Positions 26,835-35,829 are shown, numbered from the stretch's first letter. The stretch is 64,000 bases of DNA from Rhodanobacteraceae bacterium (GCA_030123585.1 CP126120.1:1401254-1465253); one strand, 5' to 3'. Made by a program: numbers and translations. The notes: generated by a model from the letters alone, not told the origin.

Positions 26835-29171
26835 ATGACCCCCACCACGCCAGACCCGCACGGCGACGCCACTTCGAAGGTGGTGGGGATCGGTTCGCGC
26901 GCGTCCGAGGCCAGCCAGGATCACGTCGGCGGCCTGCTGGTCGCGGTGCGCGAAATGACCCTGAAGGAAACCGGCAACCTGGTCGCCGCGCTGCTCGACA
27001 ACGTCGACGACACCTTGTTCGACCTGGCCGAGAAGGCGGAGAGCAACGCCAGCCAGACCGAATACTTCGACGGCATGCGCGAAACCCGCAAGCGGCGTCC
27101 GCGCATCGAGCGGCTGTTCGGCGAACGCGTGGCGCACGGTTTTTCGGACTTCGCCGCCGGCCGCCAGCCGCGCGCCAGCGACGCGCAGCGCGCGTTTTCC
27201 GCGAGCGGCGAACTGAGCCTGGTCGACGACCGCGAACTGGAGGAATCGCTCGCGGTCTCCAGCATGGTCGCCAAGGCCGACGGCCGCCTGGCGTCGGCGC
27301 TGCTGGCGCTGAACCAGCGGATGTCGGTGCTGAGCGGCGGCCGCGTCACCACCAACGCCAACAACCCGCTCGGCCCGAGCGCGCTGACCGAAGCGTTCCG
27401 CGAGGCGCTGGGCGAACTCACCGACGTCAACATCCGGGTGCGCCTGATCATCCTGAAGATGTTCGAGCGCTACGTGTTGAACGTGCTCGATACGCTTTAC
27501 CACGACGTCAACGTGCGGCTGGCGCAGGCCGGCGTGCTGCCGCAGTTGCGACACCCAACGGTGGCGCGCCGTCCAGCCGGCGCAAGCGGCGCAGCGCCGC
27601 GCCAGACCGGCGCGCAGGCCGGCGGCACAGCGACCGCCGCCGCGACCGCGTACGCCAACGACGGCGTCGACGAGTTGCACAGCGAATTGATGCAGCACCT
27701 GACCGCCTTGCTGGCCGGGCGCCGCCAGCATCTTTACGCCGACATGGGGCACGCCTACGGCGGCAGCGGCGCCGCCTCGCTCAGCCCGGCCGAACTGCTC
27801 GGCGCGCTGACCCTGCTGCAGGGCGAGTCGCGGCCGCTGCCGGCGCTGCCTGCCGCCGCCGACACCACCGCCGCCATCGACATGGTGCAGCGCCTCAAGG
27901 ACGAGCTGATGCTGCAGATCCAGCGCCTGTCCGGCCAGGCCAAGGCACATGTGTCGGGCAGCGACGAGGACACCATCGACCTCGTCGGCATGCTGTTCGA
28001 ATACATCCTGCAGGACCACACCATCCCGGCGCCGATGCAGGTGCTGCTGGCGCGCCTGCAGATTCCCTATCTGAAAGTGGCGATCCTCGACCGGCGCATG
28101 TTCGCGCATTCCTCGCACCCCGCGCGCAAGCTGCTCGATCAGTTGGCCGACGCCGCCAAGAGCTGGTCCGAGGAATCCGACCGCGACCACCGCCTGTTCG
28201 ACAAGGTCAAGGCCGTGGTCGAAACCCTGCTGCAGGATTTCGACGACGACATCGGCGTGTTCGAGCGCCAGCTCGTCGACTTCACCCAGTTCATCGAGCA
28301 GAACCGCAAGCGCGCCGAACTGGCCGAGAACCGCGCCACCGAAGCCGCGCGCGGGCGCGAACGCCTGCAGAACGCGCGCCGCCGCGCCGCGCAGGAAATC
28401 CTCACGCGCATCAACGGGCGCAACCTGCCCACCCTGCTGCGCGGCGTGCTGACGCGGCCGTGGGCCAATTACCTGGTGCTGATCGTGCTGCGCCAGGGCG
28501 TCGAATCGCCCGAATTCCGCGCGGCCGTGCACTTCGTGGACGATTTCATCGCCACCGCGGACGTGCCGCAGGGCGAGGCCGCGCACGCGCAGTACAAGAG
28601 CGCGCTGCCATCGATCGAAAAACACTTGCGCGCCGGACTCGCCACCGTCGCCTTCCAGGAACCCGACATCGATCGCCTGATCGCGGAGTTATGGAAGTTC
28701 TGGCGCCGGCAACTGGGCGAATCGACCCCCGCGGCACCCGCTGCCGAACCGGCCGTCGATCCGGCCACCGTGCTGGGCGTCAACGAGGACACGCAACCCG
28801 CGATCACCGACACCGCGCCGGAGGTCGAGGATGACCTGAACCCCGACGACATGTCGGTCGACATCGACGCGGGTTCGCTGCAGGCGGTGCGCGACCTCAA
28901 GGTCGGCGGATGGGTTGAATTCGTCGACGAACAGGGCACCCGCGAACGCGCCAAGCTGTCGTGGATCAGCCCGATCAGCGGCAAGTACCTGTTCGTCAAC
29001 CGGCGCGGCCTCAAGGTGGCCGACCGCACTGCCGTACAACTCGCCACCGAACTGCACGCGGGACGCGCGATGATCCTCGAGGAAGTCCCGCTGTTCGACC
29101 GCGCCCTCGACGCCATCGTCGATCGCCTGCGCAACGCACAACCCGAACCGCCGCGGCACGCCGACGCATGA
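26835..29171 (+). CDS. DUF1631 domain protein
   Basis: 778 residues from ATG 26835, with only a modest ribosome site. It matches the general make-up of DUF1631 proteins of gamma- and betaproteobacteria: an acidic, helix-rich body with EYFDGMRETR, a long central region of predicted helices, Ala- and Gly-rich linkers (about 235-285), and a beta-rich end (VGGWVEFVDEQGTRERAKL ... GKYLFVNRRGLK) that resembles a small PilZ-like barrel. No signal peptide, hence probably cytoplasmic. Function unknown in the family. The stop overlaps the nadC start (ATGA), so the two are co-translated. Confidence 0.82.
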   Translation: MTPTTPDPHGDATSKVVGIGSRASEASQDHVGGLLVAVREMTLKETGNLVAALLDNVDDTLFDLAEKAESNASQTEYFDGMRETRKRRPRIERLFGERVAHGFSDFAAGRQPRASDAQRAFSASGELSLVDDRELEESLAVSSMVAKADGRLASALLALNQRMSVLSGGRVTTNANNPLGPSALTEAFREALGELTDVNIRVRLIILKMFERYVLNVLDTLYHDVNVRLAQAGVLPQLRHPTVARRPAGASGAAPRQTGAQAGGTATAAATAYANDGVDELHSELMQHLTALLAGRRQHLYADMGHAYGGSGAASLSPAELLGALTLLQGESRPLPALPAAADTTAAIDMVQRLKDELMLQIQRLSGQAKAHVSGSDEDTIDLVGMLFEYILQDHTIPAPMQVLLARLQIPYLKVAILDRRMFAHSSHPARKLLDQLADAAKSWSEESDRDHRLFDKVKAVVETLLQDFDDDIGVFERQLVDFTQFIEQNRKRAELAENRATEAARGRERLQNARRRAAQEILTRINGRNLPTLLRGVLTRPWANYLVLIVLRQGVESPEFRAAVHFVDDFIATADVPQGEAAHAQYKSALPSIEKHLRAGLATVAFQEPDIDRLIAELWKFWRRQLGESTPAAPAAEPAVDPATVLGVNEDTQPAITDTAPEVEDDLNPDDMSVDIDAGSLQAVRDLKVGGWVEFVDEQGTRERAKLSWISPISGKYLFVNRRGLKVADRTAVQLATELHAGRAMILEEVPLFDRALDAIVDRLRNAQPEPPRHADA

Positions 29172-30028
29172 GCGGCGCCGGTTCGCGGCCCGCGCCCCCG
29201 CCGCTCGAAACCATCCGCGCCGACGTCACCCACGCGCTGGCCGAGGACATCGGCACCGGCGACGTCACCGCGGCGCTGATCGATCCTGCTGCTCAGGCCA
29301 AGGCTCGCATCGTGTGCCGTGAAGACGCGGTGCTTGCAGGCAGCCCGTGGGCCGACGAATGTTTCCGCCAGCTCGATCCTAACGTGCGCATCGCTTGGCA
29401 TCATGCCGACGGCGACCGCATCGCCGCCGACGCCGTGTTGTGCGAAGTCGAAGGCAACGCGCGCGCGCTGGTCGCGGGCGAACGCAACGCGCTCAATTTT
29501 TTGCAGACGCTTTCGGGCACCGCAACGGTCACGCGCACCTACGTCGATGCCGTCGCCGGCACGCACGCGAAGATTCTCGACACGCGCAAGACGATTCCGG
29601 GTTTGCGCGAGGCGCAGAAATACGCGGTGCGCTGCGGCGGTGGCTACAACCTTCGAATGGGCCTTTACGACGTAATCCTGGTCAAGGAAAACCACGTCAC
29701 CGCCGCGGGCGGCGTCGCCAACGCGATCCGCGCCGCACGCGCGGCGAGCCCGGGCATGTTTCTCGATTGCGAAGTCGAATCGCTGGACGAACTGCGCGAC
29801 GCCATCGAAGCCGGCGCCGACCGCGTGCTGCTGGATGAATTTTCCGATGCGATGCTGCGCGAGGCCGTCGCGCTGACCGCCGGCCGCGTGCCGCTGGAAG
29901 TTTCCGGCAGCGTGAACCTCGAACGCGTCCGCGCCATCGCCGAAACCGGCGTCGATTGCATCTCCATCGGCGCGCTCACCAAGCACATCCGCGCGATCGA
30001 TCTGTCGATGCGGTTTGACGAAAGCTGA
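29168..30028 (+). CDS. nadC: Nicotinate-nucleotide pyrophosphorylase (quinolinate phosphoribosyltransferase)
   Basis: Converts quinolinate and PRPP to nicotinate mononucleotide for NAD synthesis. 286 residues from the ATG that overlaps the DUF1631 stop. Family marks: ALAEDIGTGDVT near the N terminus, AGERNALNFLQTLSG, the catalytic-site DTRKTIPGLR, KYAVRCGGGYNLRMGLYDVILVKENH (in parts), ECEV-type strand LDCEVESLDE and the SGSVNLERV loop near the end. In this genome quinolinate could come from aspartate or from kynurenine breakdown, given the aminomuconate genes at 4.8-9 kb. Confidence 0.95.
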   Translation: MSGAGSRPAPPPLETIRADVTHALAEDIGTGDVTAALIDPAAQAKARIVCREDAVLAGSPWADECFRQLDPNVRIAWHHADGDRIAADAVLCEVEGNARALVAGERNALNFLQTLSGTATVTRTYVDAVAGTHAKILDTRKTIPGLREAQKYAVRCGGGYNLRMGLYDVILVKENHVTAAGGVANAIRAARAASPGMFLDCEVESLDELRDAIEAGADRVLLDEFSDAMLREAVALTAGRVPLEVSGSVNLERVRAIAETGVDCISIGALTKHIRAIDLSMRFDES

Positions 30029-30048
30029 CTTCGCTACAGGAACTCCGC

Positions 30049-30113
30049 GATTGACAGCCGCATTCACTGGCGGCACGATCCGACTACTGCCCTGAACCGG
30101 GGCAGCAACAGCG
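30049..30113. repeat. Short diverged intergenic repeat, copy B
   Basis: Begins GATTGACAGCCG, contains TGGCGG and GCCCTGAACC and ends AGCG; counterpart of 22577-22642. It precedes the glycine-zipper gene. Both copies stand directly after the stop codon region of a plus-strand gene. Confidence 0.45.
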
Positions 30114-30132
30114 TTGGCACTTCGGAGGTCAT

Positions 30133-30354
30133 GTGCCTGGCAATCCCAAGAACACCCAATACCAGTACCTGGGCGTCGGCATAGCACTTGGCGTGGCTAT
30201 TGGCGCAAGTCTCGGCGTTGCTTTCGGTAACCTGGCTTTTGGCATAGGCCCGGGCATCGCCATCGGGGTCGCACTCGGCGCCGCAATGTCCCGTGGTAAA
30301 CGATCGGGTTGTGACAGCACGAAACCTACTCAACAGCGTGGATCCAGGCCCTAA
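30133..30354 (+). CDS. Glycine-zipper small membrane protein
   Basis: 73 residues from a GTG at 30133, with GGAGGT five bases upstream; the overlapping ATG at 30131 is in another frame and stops after 17 codons. Nearly the whole protein is one or two hydrophobic glycine-zipper segments (GVGIALGVAIGASLGVAFG and GIGPGIAIGVALGAAM) with a basic tail. Such small proteins are found in Xanthomonadales and may form tight helix pairs in the membrane. Function unknown. Base composition is a little lower in GC than its neighbours. Confidence 0.65.
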   Translation: MPGNPKNTQYQYLGVGIALGVAIGASLGVAFGNLAFGIGPGIAIGVALGAAMSRGKRSGCDSTKPTQQRGSRP

Positions 30355-30490
30355 CTACTTTTCCAGCGGGCGCGCCGCAAGCGCTGCCGTTCCCGTGCGT
30401 TGGCGCTTGTGACAAAGCACTTTGCCGGACACGACGCCATCTTGTGATTCGACACGCTTCCTCGGGAGCGAACGTTCTTGCGATGAGATC

Positions 30491-30901
30491 ATGGGCAGTC
30501 GAAAAGTGAAATCCGCAATTTCAGTCGACCAGTTCCTTGCCGAACTGGACCATCCGCTCAAGCCGGAGATCGATGAACTCCGACAAGTCATCCTCTCGTC
30601 CGCGGCAGGAATCGGCGAAGGGATCAAGTGGAACGCGCCAAGCTTCCATAGGGGCGAGCACTTTGCCACCATGCGGCTGAACGGCAAGGAGCCGCTCCAA
30701 CTCATCCTCCACCTGGGTGCGAAAAAAAACGAGCTCCCGCCTGGCGCAATTCGCGATCCGGCCGACATGCTCAGGTGGTTGGGTCCGGATCGGGCCTGCA
30801 TCAGCTTCGCCCGACCCGGAGCCGTCAAGGCCAGCGCAGGCGCGCTGAAGGCGCTTCTCCGCCAGTGGGTGCGACATGTGCCGGTGCGGACCTCAGGCTG
30901 A
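30491..30901 (+). CDS. DUF1801 domain protein (YdhG-like)
   Basis: 136 residues from ATG 30491. It contains the features of the DUF1801 family: a helical N terminus (FLAELDHPLKPEIDELRQVI), IKWNAPSFHRGEHFATM, and LGPDRACISFARPG. The fold resembles a YdhG/SufE-like alpha-beta domain; function is unknown. The frame is open 23 codons upstream. It stands alone between the glycine-zipper gene and a toxin-antitoxin module, in a stretch of slightly lower GC suggesting transferred DNA. The 136-base gap before it holds nothing that I can name. Confidence 0.75.
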   Translation: MGSRKVKSAISVDQFLAELDHPLKPEIDELRQVILSSAAGIGEGIKWNAPSFHRGEHFATMRLNGKEPLQLILHLGAKKNELPPGAIRDPADMLRWLGPDRACISFARPGAVKASAGALKALLRQWVRHVPVRTSG

Positions 30902-30978
30902 CGACTCACCTCAATGAACACTGGTCCGCTAACGGCTTCCCCCGACCTGCTCAAGCGTCGGGCCTTTGCGATAGCAGT

Positions 30979-31014
30979 TTGCAGCCGGACAAAGTGATAC
31001 TGTAGTATCACTGC
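30979..31014 (+). promoter_or_regulatory. Promoter and operator of the Phd/ParE module
   Basis: A -35 like TTGCAG (30979-30984), an 18-base spacer and a -10 like TAGTAT (31003-31008) place the expected transcription start at or next to base 31015, the A of the antitoxin ATG. The palindrome AGTGATACT-GT-AGTATCACT (30993-31012; perfect 9-base arms) covers the -10. No ribosome site precedes the ATG. This fits a leaderless transcript repressed by the antitoxin. Confidence 0.65.
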
Positions 31015-31272
31015 ATGCGTACGGAACTCGTCACCACGCTCAAGCGCCAGGCCACCGAACTGCTTTCGGACATCGAGCGGGACAAGCAGCCGATCCTCAT
31101 CACCCAGCACGGCCTCCCGAGCGCATACCTGGTGGACGTCGAGACCTACGAGCTCATGGGGCAGCGCATGGCCGTCCTTGAAGGCATCGCCCGCGGCGAA
31201 CAGGCTGTCGCCGAGGGCCGGGCCGCTTCCCACGCCCAAGCCAGGAAACGCCTTGCGCGATGGCTGAAATAG
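31015..31272 (+). CDS. Antitoxin of Phd/YefM type
   Basis: 85 residues. The N-terminal DNA-binding part (VTTLKRQATELLSDIERDKQPILITQHGLPSAYLV, in short KRQATEL and ITQHGLPSAYLV) is that of Phd/YefM antitoxins; the C-terminal third is the toxin-binding tail (AVAEGRAASHAQARKRL). The stop codon lies 13 bases inside the toxin gene, typical of translational coupling. It most likely represses its own promoter through the palindrome directly in front of it. Confidence 0.88.
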   Translation: MRTELVTTLKRQATELLSDIERDKQPILITQHGLPSAYLVDVETYELMGQRMAVLEGIARGEQAVAEGRAASHAQARKRLARWLK

Positions 31273-31580
31273 TCTGCTCGGAGCCGGCGCTCGGCGATCT
31301 CGATGCAATCGCGGATTACATTGCGCTGGAGAACCCGGCCGCGGCGGCAGCGCTCGTCAAACGCATTTTCGGCCACGTTGGACAGTTGGCGGGCCATCCC
31401 CGGAGCGGCAGCCATCCGCAAGAGTTGGGGCGATCGCGATATCACCAGATCGTGGAGCCACCTTGCCGTGTCTTCTACCGCTACGACGGGCACAAGGTCT
31501 TCATCCTCCACGTCATGCGGTCCGAACGCCTGCTCCGTCGCGGGCACTTGGCAGCTCGCAGCAAGCAAGCCAAGGGCTAG
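31260..31580 (+). CDS. RelE/ParE-family toxin
   Basis: 106 residues of the RelE/ParE fold: SEPALGDLDAIADYIALENP at the N terminus, VGQLAGHPRSGSHPQELG, and the strand CRVFYRYDGHKVFILHVMRSERLL, all typical for ParE-like members (YxIxE-type toxins interfering with gyrase or, for RelE, cutting mRNA). Which target applies cannot be told. It overlaps the antitoxin by 13 bases. The inverted repeat at 31584-31662 directly after it could end its transcript. Confidence 0.87.
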   Translation: MAEIVCSEPALGDLDAIADYIALENPAAAAALVKRIFGHVGQLAGHPRSGSHPQELGRSRYHQIVEPPCRVFYRYDGHKVFILHVMRSERLLRRGHLAARSKQAKG

Positions 31581-31583
31581 CGA

Positions 31584-31662
31584 GTAGGTTGGGCTGAACG
31601 CAGTGAAGCCCAACGCCGGGTGGGCGACAACGTTGGGCTTCGCGTTGCCCAGCCCAACCTAC
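31584..31662. repeat. GTAGGTTGGGC inverted repeat (small interspersed element)
   Basis: Terminal arms GTAGGTTGGGCTG / CAGCCCAACCTAC and inner arms GAAGCCCAACG / CGTTGGGCTTC fold into a long hairpin of about 32 bases per arm with a central bulge. A second member is at 52688-52791. It lies between the convergent toxin and hrpA genes and may serve as a two-way terminator. Confidence 0.8.
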
Positions 31663-31699
31663 AGCAGTGTCGGGGGCTGAACTCACCGGGGAAGTCTCA

Positions 31700-34600
31700 T
31701 CAATAGCGCTTCGTTGCACTCAACGCCTGCGCCATGCGCTTGCCTGAAACCGGCTCGGCGGTTTTCAACGCCTGCGCGAACACGGACACGCGCCATTCTT
31801 CGACCAGCCAGCGCAGGGTGTGCAGCGCCTCGGAATCATCGCCCGAGGCGCGGGCATCCAGCACCGCGCGCCAGTACGGCAACACCTGCTGCATGCGGGC
31901 GTGGTCACGGGCGGGATCGCTGCGCAGTTTTTCCGCGCGCAGGCGCATGGCCTTGAGGTAACGCGGCAACTGGGCGAGCCGTGCGCGCGGCAGGTCGCGC
32001 AGGAATCCGGGCGCCAGCAGCGCATCCAGTTGGCCGCGCAGGTCGGCATAACTCGCCAGCGCGTGATCCTTGCGCGCAGGTTTCAGCCACGGCTGCAATT
32101 CGGCCAGCGCGGCGAGAATGGGCTCCGCCAGCTCAAGGCGGGCCATGGCTTCGGCGAACAGGGCACGCGATACGGCATCGCGCAGCGTTTGCCAACTCTC
32201 ACGATCGCGAACCTCCAGGTCGTGCCTACGCAGCACGTCGGCAAACGCGCCTTCCACGATGTCCTCCCGCAATGCCTCCGCGCGCCCGTGCGGCGCGAAC
32301 GCCACCGCAAGCTTCGGCTTCAGCGGCAGTTGTTTCTGCGCGCGCTTGAACTCGGCCGCGAGCGCGATGCGCAGCAGACGCTCGACGCCCTTGCAGTGCG
32401 CGTCGTGCGCCTCGTCGCGGCGTTCGAACACGCGCAGCGCCACCACTTCGCCCAGATCGACCAGCGCCGGGTACGCCACCATGCCGTCGCGCGCCCGCGT
32501 GGCTTCCGGGATGTCATCGAAGTCCCAGTCGCGGACGCTTTCGCGCGTGACGCTGGCGGCGGCGTGGTGCGAGAACGCCGTCCGCGCGCGCGCACCGAAT
32601 TGCTCGCGCAGCGCCTCCAGGTCGCGGCCCTGGGCCATGGAATGCCCGCGCTCGTCCAGCAGGTCGAAGCGCATCTTCAGGTGCTCGGGCAAGGCCTCCG
32701 CATCGAACGCCACCACATCGACCGCGACGCCCGTGATGCGCGCAAGGAATGCAGCCAGCGCTGCCGCAAGCGGCTCGTCGCGCGCGGATTCCGCTTCCAT
32801 GAAGGCCCGCGCGAACTCGGGCGCCGGCACGAAGTTGCGCCGCAGCGCCTTGGGCAGGCTGCGGATCAACGCCGCCACCTTGTCGGCCAGCAGGCCCGGC
32901 ACAAGCCACTCGCAGCGCGCCGCCGGAACCGCGTTCAACAGCGGCAGCGGCACGCGCAGGGTGACACCGTCGGCGGCATCGCCGGGCACGAAACGGTATT
33001 CGAACGCGAGCTTCTGGTTGCCGATCTCCATGGATTCCGGAAACGCGCCGGCATCGCCATGGGCGCCGGCTTCCAGCACGTCGCGCAGCGACCAGCGCAG
33101 GGATGCGCGTTCCACTGAATCGGCGCGCTTGTACCACGCATCCAGCGCCGCGGCCGACGCGATGCTTTCCGGCAACCTGCCGGCGAAGAACGCAGCCAGG
33201 TCCTCGTCCGATTTCAGCAAACCCTCGCGGCGTTGCTGCGCCTCGATTTCGCGTGCCTCGTCCAGCACGCGCGCGTTCGCGCGCAGGAAATCGGCGCGCG
33301 CGTCGATCTCGCAGCGCGCCAGCGCCTCGCGCAGGAAGATCGCGTGCGCCAGCGCCGGGTCCTGTTGCGCAAAGGTCACCGTGCGCCGTTCCACCAGCAC
33401 CAGCCCGTACAACGACACCTGCTCGTACGCCTGCACCGCGCCGCGCGCACGCGACCAGTGCGGATCGCTGCAGGTGCGTTTCAGCAGGTGCGCGGCCTGG
33501 CGCTCGATCCATTCGGGCTCGATCCGCGCGCACTGCATGCCCCAGACCTTGCCGCCCAAGTCGAGGATTTGCGCGACGAACAACCAGGCTGGTGGCTTCT
33601 TCGCCAGCGCGGAACCCGGGAACACCCTGAACTTGCGCTCGCGCGTGCCGCGATACACGCCCTGCTCGTCCTTGCGCGCGACGTTGGTAGGCAGGCCGGA
33701 GAGCAGGGCGAGGTGGATGGGTTCGTAAACGTCGGACGCAGCGGCCGTGCGCGACGACCGGCCCGCTTCCAGTAGCAATTGCCGATGCAATTCGCGCCAC
33801 TCGCGCATGCGCATGAACGACACGAAGCGCTTCGCGCACCAGTCGCGCAGTTTCGATTGCGTGAGTTCCTCGTGCGCCGCGCGGTACGCGTTCCACAAGT
33901 TCAGCACGCCGACGAAGTCGGATTGCGGATCGGCGAATTCCGCGTGCGCCGCATCGGCCTGTTGCTGCTTGTCGGCGGGACGCTCGCGCGGGTCCTGGGT
34001 GCCGAGGAACGCGACAACGGGCAATACTTCCGGCACGACGCCAAGTTTCTGCGCTTCGACCAGCATCCGCGCCAACTGCGCGTCGATCGGAATGCGCGCA
34101 AGCTGTTTGCCCAGCGGGGTCAACCGGCGCGCATCATCGACGGCACCGATTTCCGCCAGCCTTCGCCAGCCGTCGTTGACCGCGCGCGGATCGGGCGGAT
34201 CGAGGAACGGAAAATTTTCGATGGTCCGAACTCCTGCATCCTGCATTCGTTCGGACACGCCGGGTTCGGCACATGTCCGAACCCGGCTTCGCCGAATCGA
34301 ATCATCCCCGATTCGATTCGCGGGCGAGCCATCCCTGGCTCGCCGTTCGACATCGCCGAGGCCCAGGTCGAGCATCCGCAGGATCACGTCGGCCAGCGCG
34401 CTGCGCAGGATTTCCGGATCGCTGTACGGCGGGCGCGCGGCGAAATCCGCTTCGTCGTAGAGCCGCACGCAGATGCCCGGCCCGACGCGCCCGCAGCGCC
34501 CCGCACGCTGGTTGGCCGCGGCCTGCGAGATGGGTTCGATGTGCAGGCGCTCGATCTGGCTGCGGCGCGAATAGCGCTTGACGCGTGCGTCGCCTGAATC

Positions 34601-35764
34601 CACCACCCAGCGGATGCGCGGCACGGTCAGCGAGGTTTCCGCGACGTTGGTCGCCAGCACGATACGCCGCGCCGCACCGGGCTTGAACACGCGATCCTGT
34701 TCCTTCACCGACAGCCGCGCGTACAGCGGCAGCACTTCGGTGTGACGGTATTGCCGCCGCGCCAGCGCCAGGTGCGCGTCGCGGATTTCGCGCTCGCCCG
34801 GCAGGAATACCAGTACGTCGCCGCGTGGGTCTTCGCGGGTGATGTCGTCCAGCGCAGCCACGATGCGATCGGTAAGCGACATCTCTGCCAGCTTCCCCCC
34901 ATCCGCCCTGCGGGCACCTTCCCCCGCAAGCGGGGGAAGGGAATCCTTTCCAAATGGTTGATACCGGATCTCCACCGGATACGCGCGCCCTTCCACCGTC
35001 ACCACCGGCGCACCGTCGAAATGTTCGGCAAAACGCGCGGTATCGATGGTGGCCGAAGTGACGATCAGTTTGAGATCGGGTCGCCTGCGCAGCAGCTGTT
35101 TCAGATAGCCCAGCAGGAAATCGATGTTGAGACTGCGCTCGTGTGCTTCGTCGATGATCAGGGTGTCGTATTCGGACAACCAGCGGTCGTGCGCCATCTC
35201 GGCCAGCAGGATGCCGTCGGTCATGAACTTGACCAGCGTGTCCTCGCCGAGCTGTTTGGCGAAACGCACTTCGAAGCCGACCACGCCGCCCGTCTCGCCG
35301 CCCAGTTCATTGGCGACGCGGTGCGCCATCGCGCGCGCGGCCAGCCGTCGTGGCTGGGTGCAGCCGATCATCCCGGCCACTCCGCGCCCCGCAGCGAGGC
35401 ACAACTTGGGCAGTTGCGTGGTCTTGCCCGAGCCGGTTTCGCCCGCGATCACCAGCACCTGATGCACGCGGATCAGCCGCGTGATTTCATCCGCACGCTG
35501 GGTGATCGGCAGCGCTTCGTCCAGCGCGATCGGGGGCACCAGCACGGCGCGCGCTTCGCGTTGCGCCACCGAGGCCGCGATCTCCTGCGCCAGCTTGCGC
35601 AGCGCGCCCGGCGCAGAGGCACGCTTGCGTTCCAGCGAGCGCAAGCGCGCGCGCAAACGGCCGGCGTCGCGGCTCATCGCCTTGGCGAGCAGGCGTTCCA
35701 GTGCGCGTGGGCTCGGCGGGGCCGCCCGGGCGTGATGGTCGTCGCGTGGCATCGATCCGTGCAA
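31700..35764 (-). CDS. hrpA: ATP-dependent RNA helicase HrpA
   Basis: DEAH-box RNA helicase, implicated in ribosome rescue and mRNA processing. 1354 residues: Walker A GETGSGKTTQ (108-117), DEAH (205-208), SAT motif (237-239), the helicase C domain with QRAGRCGRVGPG (419-430), then HA2, OB and a long C-terminal DUF3418 region. Two stretches look inserted relative to the family: about residues 271-292 (rich in Pro, Gly, Ala; SLPPLAGEGARRADGG) and about 473-515 (ERRARDGSPANRIGDDS and on) between the helicase domain and FPFLDPP. Both are encoded by palindromic repeats (34905-34945 and 34222-34348) and keep the frame. The ATG at 35764 or a Met at codon 5 may be used. Confidence 0.93.
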   Translation of the reverse strand: MHGSMPRDDHHARAAPPSPRALERLLAKAMSRDAGRLRARLRSLERKRASAPGALRKLAQEIAASVAQREARAVLVPPIALDEALPITQRADEITRLIRVHQVLVIAGETGSGKTTQLPKLCLAAGRGVAGMIGCTQPRRLAARAMAHRVANELGGETGGVVGFEVRFAKQLGEDTLVKFMTDGILLAEMAHDRWLSEYDTLIIDEAHERSLNIDFLLGYLKQLLRRRPDLKLIVTSATIDTARFAEHFDGAPVVTVEGRAYPVEIRYQPFGKDSLPPLAGEGARRADGGKLAEMSLTDRIVAALDDITREDPRGDVLVFLPGEREIRDAHLALARRQYRHTEVLPLYARLSVKEQDRVFKPGAARRIVLATNVAETSLTVPRIRWVVDSGDARVKRYSRRSQIERLHIEPISQAAANQRAGRCGRVGPGICVRLYDEADFAARPPYSDPEILRSALADVILRMLDLGLGDVERRARDGSPANRIGDDSIRRSRVRTCAEPGVSERMQDAGVRTIENFPFLDPPDPRAVNDGWRRLAEIGAVDDARRLTPLGKQLARIPIDAQLARMLVEAQKLGVVPEVLPVVAFLGTQDPRERPADKQQQADAAHAEFADPQSDFVGVLNLWNAYRAAHEELTQSKLRDWCAKRFVSFMRMREWRELHRQLLLEAGRSSRTAAASDVYEPIHLALLSGLPTNVARKDEQGVYRGTRERKFRVFPGSALAKKPPAWLFVAQILDLGGKVWGMQCARIEPEWIERQAAHLLKRTCSDPHWSRARGAVQAYEQVSLYGLVLVERRTVTFAQQDPALAHAIFLREALARCEIDARADFLRANARVLDEAREIEAQQRREGLLKSDEDLAAFFAGRLPESIASAAALDAWYKRADSVERASLRWSLRDVLEAGAHGDAGAFPESMEIGNQKLAFEYRFVPGDAADGVTLRVPLPLLNAVPAARCEWLVPGLLADKVAALIRSLPKALRRNFVPAPEFARAFMEAESARDEPLAAALAAFLARITGVAVDVVAFDAEALPEHLKMRFDLLDERGHSMAQGRDLEALREQFGARARTAFSHHAAASVTRESVRDWDFDDIPEATRARDGMVAYPALVDLGEVVALRVFERRDEAHDAHCKGVERLLRIALAAEFKRAQKQLPLKPKLAVAFAPHGRAEALREDIVEGAFADVLRRHDLEVRDRESWQTLRDAVSRALFAEAMARLELAEPILAALAELQPWLKPARKDHALASYADLRGQLDALLAPGFLRDLPRARLAQLPRYLKAMRLRAEKLRSDPARDHARMQQVLPYWRAVLDARASGDDSEALHTLRWLVEEWRVSVFAQALKTAEPVSGKRMAQALSATKRY
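34222..34348. repeat. Four-hairpin palindromic element inside hrpA, in frame
   Basis: Four adjoining hairpins: TCCGAAC/GTTCGGA (34225-34255), CCGGGTTCGG/CCGAACCCGG (34260-34286), GAATCGAATC/GATTCGATTC (34294-34319) and GGCGAGCCA/TGGCTCGCC with loop TCCC (34323-34344). All arms match perfectly. The element adds about 42 codons to hrpA without a stop or shift, at the junction after the helicase C domain. Loops of TCCN type also occur in the clpA-clpS gap and, on the other strand, upstream of tamA. Confidence 0.85.
34903..34945. repeat. Palindromic element inside hrpA, in frame (first insertion)
   Basis: Perfect 10-base arms CTTCCCCCGC/GCGGGGGAAG around AA (34918-34939), with flanking CCGCCCTGCGGGCACC. 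It encodes about 20 Pro/Gly/Ala-rich residues in hrpA (about 271-292) that interrupt the expected join from RYQPF to LTDRIVAAL. The sequence is related to the purE-purK spacer repeat. Confidence 0.8.
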
Positions 35765-35829
35765 TCCGGCACCTGAAAATGCGGCCGGTTTGGTGCATCA
35801 TCGCGATTTTCCCATATCGGACTTCCATC

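Noticed and set aside
30131..30184. ATG-started 17-codon peptide overlapping the glycine-zipper gene
   Set aside because: The GTG two bases later opens a 73-codon membrane protein with better ribosome-site spacing.
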